In this document: one piece after another, positions 43,659-54,936 of the stretch
Layout: each line of letters starts with the position of its first letter
Numbering within the stretch: the first letter of the stretch is position 1
Source of the DNA: Streptomyces fradiae
Lineage (GTDB): Bacteria > Actinomycetota > Actinomycetes > Streptomycetales > Streptomycetaceae
Direction of reading: 5' to 3'
Length of the DNA stretch: 64,000 nt
Assembly: GCF_041270065.1 (NCBI RefSeq)
Contig: NZ_CP065958.1
Span: forward strand, 1,364,001 to 1,428,000
Made by a program: the position numbers and the translations under genes
The notes under the pieces: generated by a model
What the model was told of the DNA's origin: nothing
The model's database searches: none
What the model saw: the letters and a program-made list of their open reading frames with translations, nothing else

Positions 43659-45023
43659 ATGACGAGCGAGGAGATGCCGCTGGACGCGGCGATACGGGGG
43701 CTCGCGCGGGGGCGCGCGCTTGACGAGGTCATCGACGTGGGACGGCCGGCGGTGTGGCTCGCCCTCGACGAGCGGATCCGGTCCGTGTACGGATGGAGGG
43801 GCCCGGAGCGCCCGACCCACACGTGGCTGGCCAAGAGCGTGCGCCCCACGGTCCTGCGGGAGCTCCTCGGCGACCCGGCGCCGACCGAGGCGGAGCTCGT
43901 CCTCGCCCTGTGCGACGGCGACGGCCGCATCCGCGAGGCTGCCCTCCCGCACGCCGCCCGCCGTCCGGCCGTCCTTCCCCTGATCGCCGTCCGCACCACC
44001 GACTGGGTTCCGGCGGTACGGGACAGGGCGCGGGAAGTCCTGGCCGCCACCCTGCCCGGGGCCGACGAGCGGACCCTCGCCGTCACCGCCCCCGTGATCC
44101 TCCGGCTCCGCGACCGGGTGCGCGGTGGCCGGGCGACCGACCTGCTCCAGGAGCTGCTGCGCGCCGCACCGGACGCGAGCCTCACCCGCCTGTTCCGCAA
44201 CCGGGACCGGCCCACCCGGCGGATCGCCTTCGGCCTCGCCGTCGAGCGCGGGCTGCTCTCCCCCACCGACCTGGCACGCATCGCCGCGTACGACGAGGAT
44301 GTCGCCCTTCGGGGCCGGGCCGCGAACGCCGCGCTCGCGGCCGGCGTCCCTGACGAGACACTGCCGCTGCTGCTCGGCGCACGGTCCGGCGCGGTCCGCT
44401 CGGCCGGGGTCACCGCCCTGCGGAAGGCCGGGCGGGCCGCGGAGGCGGAGCCGTACCTCTTCGACCGGTCGGGGCTTGTCCGGGCCTGCGCCCGCTGGGT
44501 GCTCCGGAAGGACGGCCACGACGCGCTCGCGCGCTACCGGGCCGCCTGCGCGGATCCGGCGACCGTGCCCGGGTGGGCGCCGCTCGGACTCGCCGAGTGC
44601 GGCGAACAGAAGGCGGACATGGAGACGCTGTGGGACCTGACCGGGCACCCGGACCCGCTGGTGCGGTCCTCCTCCGTCGCGGGTCTGCGGATGCTCGAGG
44701 TCGCGGACTTCGCCCGGCTGCTGCCGCTGCTCGACGACCCGGCGCCCGGTGTCGTACGGGAGACGGCCCGGACCCTGCTGCCCTGGGCGGACCGGGTGCG
44801 GGAGGAGGAGTTCCTGCGCCGCACCGGGCCGGGCCGGCCGGTGCACGTCCGCGTCCGGGCCCTGCTCCTGCTGCGGGAGCACGCCTCCGCCGTGTACCGG
44901 GAGGCGGCCGAGCGGCTCGTCGCGGACCCCGACCCGGTGCTGCGGCTGCACGTCCGCCGCGCGCTCGGCAGGGAGGAGCCCGTACCGCGACCGCTGGGCA
45001 CCCTGCCCCGGTGGCGCGCCTGA
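43659..45023 (+). CDS. HEAT-repeat protein
   Basis: 454 aa made almost wholly of helical hairpins with HEAT-type spacing. Clear examples are [14 protein letters not shown] (about 115), [20 protein letters not shown] (about 245), [20 protein letters not shown] (about 330), [21 protein letters not shown] (about 355) and [20 protein letters not shown] (about 390). Such solenoids act as protein scaffolds; some relatives assist phycobilin or DNA-glycosylase-type reactions. No catalytic motif is visible. Divergent from argG, 128 bp between starts. Function unknown. Confidence 0.85.
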   Translation: MTSEEMPLDAAIRGLARGRALDEVIDVGRPAVWLALDERIRSVYGWRGPERPTHTWLAKSVRPTVLRELLGDPAPTEAELVLALCDGDGRIREAALPHAARRPAVLPLIAVRTTDWVPAVRDRAREVLAATLPGADERTLAVTAPVILRLRDRVRGGRATDLLQELLRAAPDASLTRLFRNRDRPTRRIAFGLAVERGLLSPTDLARIAAYDEDVALRGRAANAALAAGVPDETLPLLLGARSGAVRSAGVTALRKAGRAAEAEPYLFDRSGLVRACARWVLRKDGHDALARYRAACADPATVPGWAPLGLAECGEQKADMETLWDLTGHPDPLVRSSSVAGLRMLEVADFARLLPLLDDPAPGVVRETARTLLPWADRVREEEFLRRTGPGRPVHVRVRALLLLREHASAVYREAAERLVADPDPVLRLHVRRALGREEPVPRPLGTLPRWRA

Positions 45024-45091
45024 GGGCGGGTGGGCGACCGCATGGCGAAACACCCGTTCGAGCGTGGCCGCCCGCACCCAGAATGAGCACC

Positions 45092-45688
45092 ATGGGGAAA
45101 ACATATGAACGCATCGACGGACGGCTCCGCGCCTTCATCCAGGCCCAGCCCGTCTTCTTCACCGCCACCGCGCCGCTCTCGGGGGACGGCACGGTCAACC
45201 TCTCACCGAAGGGCCTGAGCGGCTCCTTCGCCGTCCTCGACGAACACACCGTCGCTTACCTGGACTTCGCCGGGTCCAACGCCGAGACGGTGGCGCATCT
45301 GCGGGAGAACGGGCGGATCACGCTGATGTGGTGCGCCTTCCAGGGGCCGCCGAACATCGTGCGGATCCACGGGCGCGGCGAGCCGGTGTTCCGGGACGAT
45401 CCGCGCTGGGGCGAGCTGCTCGGGCACTTTCCCGGGATCGACCCGGAGCCGCACGGGCTGCGCGCGGTGATCGTGGTGCGGGCCGAGCTGGTGCGGGACA
45501 CCTGTGGGTACGGCGTGCCGTTCATGTCGTACGACGAGGACCGCGATCTGCACCAGAGGCGCTTCGGCCGGGAGGACAACGCCTCCCTGGACGCGTACTT
45601 CGCCAAGAAGGAGCACATCGCGACGAGCATCGACGGCCTGCCGGGGCTGCCCCTGCCGCTGCCGCCGCTCCCCCGCACGGGTGAGTAG
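45092..45688 (+). CDS. Pyridoxamine 5'-phosphate oxidase-like FMN-binding protein
   Basis: 198 aa split-barrel protein. The order AFIQAQPVFFTATAPL, VNLSPKGLSGSFAVLD, TVAYLDFAGSNAETVAHLRENGRITLMWCAF and IVRIHGRGEPV follows the PNPOx-like/general-stress FMN-binding fold. Cofactor (FMN or F420) and substrate cannot be decided. Start taken at the ATG 45092; an ATG three codons upstream (45083) is equally possible because neither has a good Shine-Dalgarno site. It follows the HEAT gene after 68 bp in the same direction, but functional linkage is unclear. Confidence 0.85.
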   Translation: MGKTYERIDGRLRAFIQAQPVFFTATAPLSGDGTVNLSPKGLSGSFAVLDEHTVAYLDFAGSNAETVAHLRENGRITLMWCAFQGPPNIVRIHGRGEPVFRDDPRWGELLGHFPGIDPEPHGLRAVIVVRAELVRDTCGYGVPFMSYDEDRDLHQRRFGREDNASLDAYFAKKEHIATSIDGLPGLPLPLPPLPRTGE

Positions 45689-45725
45689 CCGGGCGGCGGG
45701 CCCGGGCGCGCTCTAGCCTCGCGCC

Positions 45726-46412
45726 ATGCGCACCCTTCTCGTACTCGGGGCCCTGGTCACGGCGCTCGCCTCGCCCAGGCCGCCGGTGCCCCTGCCGGAG
45801 CTGATGGCGGACACCGGCGGCGGCTCGCAGCTGATCACGGCGGAGGCCGCCGGCCCGTCGGCCACCACCGGGACCGTCACCTGGTGGGACCGGCGCGGCG
45901 GCCGGTGGGTGCGGGCGGGGGCGGCGGAGGCGCGGTTCGGGGCCAACGGCCTTGCCGAGGGGGCGGAGCGGCGGCAGGGCACCAGCACCACGCCGACCGG
46001 GCTTTACGGCCTGCCGTTCGCCTTCGGGACCGAGCCGGCACCGGCCGGGACGGCGTACGGCTACGCGCGGGTGACCGACCGGTCCTGGTGGTGCCAGGAC
46101 AACGAGTCGGCCGCGTACAACCGCTGGGTGGAGGGGCTGCCGGAGGACTGCCGGGCCGCCGAGTCGGAGCATCTGGCGGACTACGGCACGCAGTACGCGC
46201 ACGCGCTCGTCATCGGCTTCAACTACGCGCGCCCGGTGCGCGGGCGCGGGGCCGGGATCTTTCTGCACGTCAACGGGCGTGGGGCGACCGCCGGTTGTGT
46301 GTCGGTGCCGGCGGACGCGATGCGCCGGATCCTGGCCTGGGCGGATCCGGACCGCCGGCCGCACATCGCCGTCGGCACGCGGGGCGGGCCGACGGCGATC
46401 ACGCGCTACTAG
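45726..46412 (+). CDS. Secreted L,D-transpeptidase (YkuD-like)
   Basis: 228 aa. An N-terminal hydrophobic signal (MRTLLVLGALVTALA) is followed by a mature domain with FLHVNGRGATAGCVSVP (about 176-192). This is the HxN...SxxC-type L,D-transpeptidase active site, here with H-V-N-G-R and catalytic Cys in AGCVSVP. It likely makes 3-3 cross-links in peptidoglycan or attaches proteins to it outside the membrane. The signal peptide is short, with Ala-Ser-Pro after the core. Convergent with argR, 10 bp apart. Confidence 0.87.
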   Translation: MRTLLVLGALVTALASPRPPVPLPELMADTGGGSQLITAEAAGPSATTGTVTWWDRRGGRWVRAGAAEARFGANGLAEGAERRQGTSTTPTGLYGLPFAFGTEPAPAGTAYGYARVTDRSWWCQDNESAAYNRWVEGLPEDCRAAESEHLADYGTQYAHALVIGFNYARPVRGRGAGIFLHVNGRGATAGCVSVPADAMRRILAWADPDRRPHIAVGTRGGPTAITRY

Positions 46413-46422
46413 CTCTGGGTGT

Positions 46423-46959
46423 CTAGCGTTCCTTCTGCGCGAGTCGCAGCAGGTGGTCGGCGAGCGCCTGGCCGCCGGCCGGGTCGCGGGAGATGAGCAG
46501 CAGGGTGTCGTCGCCCGCGATCGTGCCGAGGATCGCGTGGAGTTCGGCCTGGTCGATGGCCGACGCGAGGAACTGGGCGGCGCCCGGCGGGGTGCGGAGC
46601 ACCACCAGGTTGGCCGAGGCCTCGGCGGAGATCAGCAGTTCGCCGGAGAGGCGCCGCATGCGCTCCTCCTTGGCGGACTCGCCGAGCGGTGCCTGCGGGG
46701 TGCGGAAGCCGCCCTCGCTGGGCACCGCGTAGATGAGTTCGCCTCCGGTGTTGCGGATCTTCACCGCGCCGAGCTCGTCGAGGTCGCGGCTGAGCGTCGC
46801 CTGGGTGACGCTCAGTCCGTCGTCGGCGAGGAGCTTGGCGAGCTGGCTCTGCGAGCGCACCGGCTGCCGGTTGAGGATGTCGACGATCCTGCGGTGGCGT
46901 GCGGTGCGGGTCTGCGGAACGGACGGCCCGCCGTGCTCGGGTTCCTGCGCGTCGGTCAT
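46423..46959 (-). CDS. argR: Arginine repressor ArgR
   Basis: 178 aa. Winged-helix N-domain ([28 protein letters not shown], with [15 protein letters not shown] recognition helix at about 50-64) and a C-terminal oligomerisation/arginine-binding domain ([30 protein letters not shown] motif at about 150). It represses arg genes when arginine is bound. ATG at 46959 is used; the longer frame runs through argD. It is the last gene of argC-J-B-D-R, starting 7 bp after argD, so the repressor is produced from its own target operon. Confidence 0.96.
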   Translation of the reverse strand: MTDAQEPEHGGPSVPQTRTARHRRIVDILNRQPVRSQSQLAKLLADDGLSVTQATLSRDLDELGAVKIRNTGGELIYAVPSEGGFRTPQAPLGESAKEERMRRLSGELLISAEASANLVVLRTPPGAAQFLASAIDQAELHAILGTIAGDDTLLLISRDPAGGQALADHLLRLAQKER

Positions 46960-46966
46960 CGTCGTC

Positions 46967-48166
46967 TCATTCTCCGGTTCGTCCTTGCCCGTTCGCCTCG
47001 TCCAGGACGCCGGGCAGGGCCCGGAGGAAGGCGTCCACCTCCGCGTCTGCGATGACGAGCGCCGGCATGAGCCGTACGACATCGGGGGCGGGCGCGTTCA
47101 CCAGGAGGCCGGCGTCCTGAGCCGCCTGCTGCACCTGGGGTGCGAGGGACTCGGTGAGCACGATACCCAGCAGGAGGCCGGAGCCACGGACATGGGAGAC
47201 CAGCGGGTGGCCCAGGCCCTCGATTCCGTCGCGCAGCTTCTCGCCGAGCCGCTTCACCTCGTCGAGGGCGCCGTCGGCGCCGAGGGTGTCCAGGACCGCG
47301 AGTCCGGCGGCGCAGGCGACCGGGTTGCCGCCGAAGGTGGTGCCGTGGTGGCCGGGCGCGAAGAGCTCCGCGGCCTTGCCGAAGGCAACGGTGGCGCCGA
47401 TCGGGAGGCCGCCGCCGAGGCCCTTGGCGAGGGTCACGACATCGGGCTCGACGGCGGCGTGGGCCTGGTGCTCGAACCAGGTGCCGCACCGGCCGATGCC
47501 GGTCTGGACCTCGTCGAGGACGAGCAGGGTGCCGGTGGCGCGGGTGATCTCACGGGCGGCGGTCAGATAGCCGGCGGGCGGCACGACGACGCCGTTCTCG
47601 CCCTGGATGGGCTCGATGATCACGAACGCCGTCTCCTCGGTGACGGCGGCCCGCAGGGCCTCCACGTCGCCGTACGGGACGTGGGTGACGTCGCCGGGCA
47701 GCGGCAGGAACGGGGTCTGCTTGCCGGGCTGGCCGGTGAGCGCGAGGGAGCCCATGGTGCGGCCGTGGAAGCCGCCGGTGGTGGCGACCATGTGGGACCG
47801 GCCGGTGAGCCGGCCGATCTTGAAGGCGGCCTCGTTGGCCTCGGCGCCGGAGTTGCAGAAGAAGACCTTGCCGGGCCGGCCGAAGAGCTGGAGGAGCCGC
47901 TCGGCGAGGGCGACCGGGGGTTCGGCGACGAAGAGGTTGGAGACGTGGCCGAGGGACGCGATCTGCTGCGACACGGCCTCGACGATGGCCGGGTGGGCGT
48001 GGCCGAGGGCGTTGACGGCGATGCCGCCGACGAAGTCGAGGTACTCCTTGCCGTCGGCGTCCCAGACCTTGGCGCCCTCGCCGCGGACCAGCGGCAGCCG
48101 GGGGGTGCCGTAGTTGTCCATCAGCGAGCCCTGCCACCGCTGGGTCAGGTCCTGGTTGCCGCTCAT
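46967..48166 (-). CDS. argD: Acetylornithine aminotransferase
   Basis: 399 aa fold-type I class III aminotransferase. It has [14 protein letters not shown] (PLP phosphate, about 103), GGFHGRTMG (about 132), [14 protein letters not shown] (about 218), the PLP lysine in [14 protein letters not shown] (about 248) and [13 protein letters not shown]. It converts N-acetylglutamate semialdehyde to N-acetylornithine. ATG at 48166 overlaps argB's stop by four bases. Confidence 0.97.
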   Translation of the reverse strand: MSGNQDLTQRWQGSLMDNYGTPRLPLVRGEGAKVWDADGKEYLDFVGGIAVNALGHAHPAIVEAVSQQIASLGHVSNLFVAEPPVALAERLLQLFGRPGKVFFCNSGAEANEAAFKIGRLTGRSHMVATTGGFHGRTMGSLALTGQPGKQTPFLPLPGDVTHVPYGDVEALRAAVTEETAFVIIEPIQGENGVVVPPAGYLTAAREITRATGTLLVLDEVQTGIGRCGTWFEHQAHAAVEPDVVTLAKGLGGGLPIGATVAFGKAAELFAPGHHGTTFGGNPVACAAGLAVLDTLGADGALDEVKRLGEKLRDGIEGLGHPLVSHVRGSGLLLGIVLTESLAPQVQQAAQDAGLLVNAPAPDVVRLMPALVIADAEVDAFLRALPGVLDEANGQGRTGE

Positions 48167-49091
48167 GCTTCCCCCTTGGCCGTGTCCGTGGTGTCGTCCG
48201 TGGTCTTGTCCGGCACGACCATGGTGCCGATGCCCTCGTCGGTGAAGATCTCGAGCAGGATGGAGTGCTGGACCCGCCCGTCGATCACGCGGGCCGTGGT
48301 GACGCCGTTGCGGACGGCGTGCAGGCAGCCCTCCATCTTGGGGACCATGCCGCTGGAGAGGTCGGGCAGCAGCTTCTCCAGCTGGCTCGCGGTGAGCCGG
48401 CTGATGACCTCGTCGCTGTGCGGCCAGTCCTCGTACAGGCCCTCGACGTCGGTGAGGACCATCAGCGTCTCGGCGCCCAGCGCCGCAGCGAGTGCCGCAG
48501 CCGCCGTATCAGCATTGACGTTGTAGACATGTCCGTCGTCCTGGGAGCGGGCGATCGAGGAGACGACGGGGATGCGCCCGTCGGCGAGCAGGGCCTCGAT
48601 CGCGCCGGTGTCGATGTGGGTGATCTCGCCGACCCGCCCGATGTCGACGGGCTCGCCGTCGATCTCCGGCAGGTGCTTGGTGGCGGTGATGGTGTGGGCG
48701 TCCTCGCCGGTGAGTCCGACGGCGAGCGGGCCGTGCTCGTTGAGCAGGTTGACGAGCTCGCGCTGGACCTGGCCGGCGAGCACCATCCGTACGACGTCCA
48801 TGGCGTCCTCGGTGGTGACCCTGAGGCCCGCCTTGAACTCGCTGACGATGCCGTGCTTGTCGAGGGCGGCGCTGATCTGCGGGCCGCCGCCGTGCACGAC
48901 GACCGGCCGGAGGCCGGCGTGGTGCAGGAAGACGACGTCCTGGGCGAAGGCGGCCTTCAGCTCCTCGTCGATCATGGCGTTGCCGCCGAACTTGATGACG
49001 ACGGTCTTGCCGCGGTGGCGGGTGAGCCAGGGCAGGGCCTCGATGAGGATCTGGGCCTTGGGGAGCGCGGTGTGCTTCCGCGTGCCGTTGC

Positions 49092-49095
<4 letters not shown>
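48163..49095 (-). CDS. argB: Acetylglutamate kinase
   Basis: 310 aa amino-acid kinase fold: [10 protein letters not shown] (about 32), [11 protein letters not shown] (about 67), [11 protein letters not shown] (about 145), [20 protein letters not shown] (about 208) and GGMVPKM-like [11 protein letters not shown] (about 256). It phosphorylates N-acetylglutamate, the usual arginine-inhibited step. An N-terminal helix ([19 protein letters not shown]) of the kind linked to hexamerisation and arginine sensing is present. ATG at 49095 overlaps argJ's stop by four bases. Confidence 0.97.
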
Positions 49096-52101
<3,006 letters not shown>

Positions 52102-52216
52102 GACGGCGATCCTAGGCGCGTGTGCGTGTCGTGGATCGGAGGCGGACGGCCTGGGGCGGGTGGCGCTCGGGAGGCCTCCGATCCTGCGGGGGGGGCGGAG
52201 GGGGTGGGGTGTCCCC

Positions 52217-52390
52217 TGGCCCGGCCGGGCCAGGGCGTCGGGGCCTCCCCAGGCCTGGCGGGGCCGAGGGCGTCGGGGCTACAACTGCCGCCAGAGCCGA
52301 GGGGGGCAGGGCTCTCCAGGCCCGGCAGGGCCGAAGGTATCGAGGCTCCGCACTGCCGCCAGAGCCGAGGAGGCGGGCCTCCCCGGGCCG
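52217..52390. repeat. 68-bp degenerate tandem repeats
   Basis: The segment CTGCCGCCAGAGCCGAGG starts at 52285 and again at 52353 (period 68). Each is preceded by CC(A/T)GGCC(C/T)GGC(A/G)GGGCCGA. Partial copies lie at 52215 and 52381. The repeats directly abut the epimerase remnant. The 556-bp interval 52102-52657 holds no intact gene. Confidence 0.65.
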
Positions 52391-52396
52391 GCAGGG

Positions 52397-52590
52397 TTCG
52401 TCGGGGAGATGGCCTGGGACCTCGCTCGCGCGTACAGCGGACCGCTGCCTGTCACCACCGGCGAGCACCGGCTTGGGACGTACGCCATGTGACGGCGGAC
52501 TCGTCCCGCCTGCGCCGGGAGCTCGGCTGGAAGCCGGAGCGTACGCCGGGCTGCGCCAGCGGCCGGGCCGGGTCCGTACGGTACGGGCGG
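52397..52590 (+). pseudogene. Remnant of an NAD-dependent epimerase/dehydratase gene (3' end)
   Basis: Frame 1 reads FVGEMAWDLARAYSGPLPVTTGEHRLG and hits TGA at about 52490. Shifting by one base continues DVRHVTADSSRLRRELGWKPE. Together these match the C-terminal end of NAD-dependent sugar epimerases (GEMA...ARAY.GP.PV.TGE.RLGDVRHV.ADSSR.R.ELGW.P). A single G deletion in a G run near 52477 (GGGAC for GGGGAC) explains the break. The 5' nine-tenths of the gene is missing, replaced by the 68-bp repeats. No promoter or start is visible. Confidence 0.6.
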
Positions 52591-52657
52591 CTCCGCCGGT
52601 GGCGCCCCTGCCCTGGCGAAACTCCGGGGAGTCGCCGACCGGGGCCGACCCGGGGAC

Positions 52658-53596
52658 TCAGTCCAGCTGCGGCGCGGCCGCGAGCCGGCGCAGGGCGGCT
52701 CGGGCGGGCGGGCCCCAGGTGGGTTTGCCGCCGGGGCGGCCCAGGTCGCCGGCCTCGCCGACGAAGACGCCGCCGAGGGCGCGGTGCACCGCCCAGCCGC
52801 GGGCGCGGCGGAGGGTGGCGGTGTCCGGGGCCGGGCGGTAGGCGGCGTGGCAGCGGTCGGCGGCGCCGTCCGGCAGCAGGTTCCACGCGGCGGCGAGGTC
52901 GCAGGCCGGATCGCCCGCGCAGAGGTCGCCGAAGTCGATGACGCCGCAGAGGGTGCCGTCGGCGGTGAGGACGTTGGCCGGGTGCAGGTCGCCGTGGATC
53001 CACATCGGCGGACCGTCCCACGCGGGCGCGGCCACGGCGTCCTCCCAGACCGCGCGAACGGCGTCCGGGTCGGGGATCAGCCCCCGCTCAGTGGCCGCGG
53101 CGAGCCCTTCGGCGACCTGCTCGGCGATCCCGGCCAGCGGGCCGCCACGGCCCCGCCCGGCCGGCGCCTCGGCAGGAGCGGGCCGGTGAAGCGCCGTCAG
53201 GAACGCCGCCAGGGCCTGGGCCGGGTCCGCACCGCGCGTGACCGTAACGGGGACGCGGTCGGCCGGCTCCCCCGGCACCCATGTGGTGACGATCCACGGC
53301 CGCGGGAACCGCCCGGAGGGCTCCCCGATCCGCTGCGGCACGGGCACCGGCAGCGGGAGCCCCGGCGCGAGTTCGGGCAGCCAGGCGTGCTCCTTGCGCA
53401 GCAGCGCGTCCGCCGACTCCGTCGCCCACGGCAGCCGTACCGCCAGATCATCGCCGAGCCGCCAGAGTTGGTTGTCCCAGCCCCGTGCGCCGAGGCGTAA
53501 CGGACGGTCGGCCAGGTCGGGATGCTGCTCGCGCAGCAGCTCGCGGATCAGCTCCGCGGTGATCTCGATCTCGGGCTCGGTCTCGGCGTGGGTCAT
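52658..53596 (-). CDS. Aminoglycoside phosphotransferase family protein
   Basis: 312 aa APH fold. The N-lobe has GWDNQLWRLGDDLAVRLPW (about 46). The catalytic loop is WIHGDLHPANVL (about 207) and the metal site VIDFGDLCAGDPACDLAAAW (about 227). It belongs to the MPH/APH-like group common in actinomycete chromosomes. It may phosphorylate a macrolide, aminoglycoside or metabolite, but resistance cannot be assumed. ATG at 53596. Divergent from the sigma-like gene with 108 bp between starts. Confidence 0.88.
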   Translation of the reverse strand: MTHAETEPEIEITAELIRELLREQHPDLADRPLRLGARGWDNQLWRLGDDLAVRLPWATESADALLRKEHAWLPELAPGLPLPVPVPQRIGEPSGRFPRPWIVTTWVPGEPADRVPVTVTRGADPAQALAAFLTALHRPAPAEAPAGRGRGGPLAGIAEQVAEGLAAATERGLIPDPDAVRAVWEDAVAAPAWDGPPMWIHGDLHPANVLTADGTLCGVIDFGDLCAGDPACDLAAAWNLLPDGAADRCHAAYRPAPDTATLRRARGWAVHRALGGVFVGEAGDLGRPGGKPTWGPPARAALRRLAAAPQLD

Positions 53597-53704
53597 GGGG
53601 AGCCACCGTAGCCGCGCGGCGGGCGCGGAAGGTCCGCCTCTTGTCACAACCGGGCGTCCCGCCTCGTCACCCCTGTGCCCCTGCACTTGAAGCGAGGACG
53701 GACG

Positions 53705-54292
53705 ATGGACGAGGAGACCTTCCTGAGCGCGTGCTTCGACGCGTACGAGGAGCGGCTGCGCGAGGTCGCCCGAGGGGTGCTCGGGCCGTACGGGGACGTG
53801 GACGGCGCGCTCGCCGAGGCGCGGGGGCGGATCGGGGAGGCCGGGGCCGGGGTCGAGGCGTGGCTGACGACCCTGGTGGCGCACACCTGCGCGCGGCGCA
53901 CGGCCGGGGGTGGTGGGCCGCGCCGGGCCGGGGACGGGGATCCGGCCCGGGAACGGAACGTGGTCGAGGTCTTCCTGGCCGCGCTGCGAATGCGCGATCC
54001 GCGGGCGCTCGCCGCCGTACTCGACCCGGAGGCGGTGGCCCGCTCGGCGCACGGCACCGTGCGCGGCGCGCCGGCCGTCGCCGAGGGAGCCGCCGCCGCG
54101 TTCGCCCGGCGGACCGGCCAGGTGGTGCGGCCCGCACTGGTCGGCGGGTCGCTCGGCGCGGTCGCCATGACCGGCGGCCGAGCGGTGGCGGCGGTGGCGT
54201 TCACCGTACGCGCGGGACGGATCGCCGCCCTCGACATCACCCTCGGCGAGGAGCGAGTCCGGGACCTGACCCTGATCTACCCGGACCGCTGA
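53705..54292 (+). CDS. SnoaL-like protein with vestigial sigma-factor N-terminus
   Basis: 195 aa. Residues 1-80 (FLSACFDAYEERLREVARGVLGPYGDVDGALAEA...EAWLTTLVAHTCARR) look like a degenerate ECF sigma region 2. Residues 92-195 (RNVVEVFLAALRMRDPRALAAVLDPEAVARS through LIYPDR) match the SnoaL/NTF2-like domain that follows region 4 in ECF41-type sigma factors. The region 4 helix-turn-helix is absent, so it cannot act as a normal sigma factor. ATG at 53705 with GAGG. It may be a decayed ECF41 gene or a regulator; I cannot decide. Confidence 0.65.
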   Translation: MDEETFLSACFDAYEERLREVARGVLGPYGDVDGALAEARGRIGEAGAGVEAWLTTLVAHTCARRTAGGGGPRRAGDGDPARERNVVEVFLAALRMRDPRALAAVLDPEAVARSAHGTVRGAPAVAEGAAAAFARRTGQVVRPALVGGSLGAVAMTGGRAVAAVAFTVRAGRIAALDITLGEERVRDLTLIYPDR

Positions 54293-54299
54293 GCGGCGG

Positions 54300-54830
54300 C
54301 GCGATCGCCGCGCCGGTCCGGGACCGGCCAGGCCGACCAACGCGCCGGGCCCGCGCCGCCAAGGCGGAGGCCGCTAGGCCGGGGGCCTCCGGACCGCGGC
54401 TACCGGACCGGGGCCACCGACACGTGCAACGACTAGCGCGAGCCGAGCCCGCACCGCCACGACCCGGACCGCCAAGGCCAGGGCTGCCAGCCCGGGCGAC
54501 GGCCCGCGTGCGCCGGACCCTCACCACCGGGCTGGGGCCCCGCCCCGGGCGCCTGACGGACCCCGCGATGCCTCGCGTGCGCCCGGCCAGGGCCGCCAGG
54601 CCCGCACCGCCAAGCCGGGCCACCGGACTGGGGACCGCCAACCCGCACGACGACTCACGCGCGCCGGCCCCGCACCGCCAAGACCCGCACCACCGACCCG
54701 GGGCCCCGCACCGGACCCTGGCGAACCGCCCGACGCCTCGCGGGCGCCCGGCCAGGGCCGCCGGGCCCGCCGCCCGCCCGCTTCGCCGCGCCCGCCGCGA
54801 TATTCAGGTGCGGCCGCCCGCCCCCTCCCG
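54300..54830. repeat. Non-coding tract with 165-bp degenerate duplication
   Basis: The 644-bp gap before the ABC-F gene contains no convincing ORF except a seven-codon one at 54844. CACCACCG...GGGGCCCCGC (from 54523) followed by CCTCGCGTGCGCCCGGCCAGG (from 54571) recurs 165 bp later (54688 and 54736) with substitutions. A weaker third copy (GAGCCCGCACCGCCACGACCC) precedes it. Confidence 0.6.
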
Positions 54831-54843
54831 TACCGTCATCGAC

Positions 54844-54867
54844 ATGTCTACGCCCCGCATCTCCTAG
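54844..54867 (+). other. Seven-residue upstream ORF MSTPRIS before the ABC-F gene
   Basis: ATG TCT ACG CCC CGC ATC TCC TAG, ending 69 nt before the ABC-F start. There is no Shine-Dalgarno site. TACCGT (54830-54835) could be a -10, making the mRNA leaderless. Antibiotic-resistance ABC-F genes are often controlled by short leader ORFs through ribosome stalling (established for several). That this is one is inference. Confidence 0.4.
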
Positions 54868-54936
54868 CCCCAGGACCCGCTTCCACGCCACCCGTGTGTC
54901 CTTGAGCCAGTTGAGCTTGTTCGGAGCGTATTTCCC

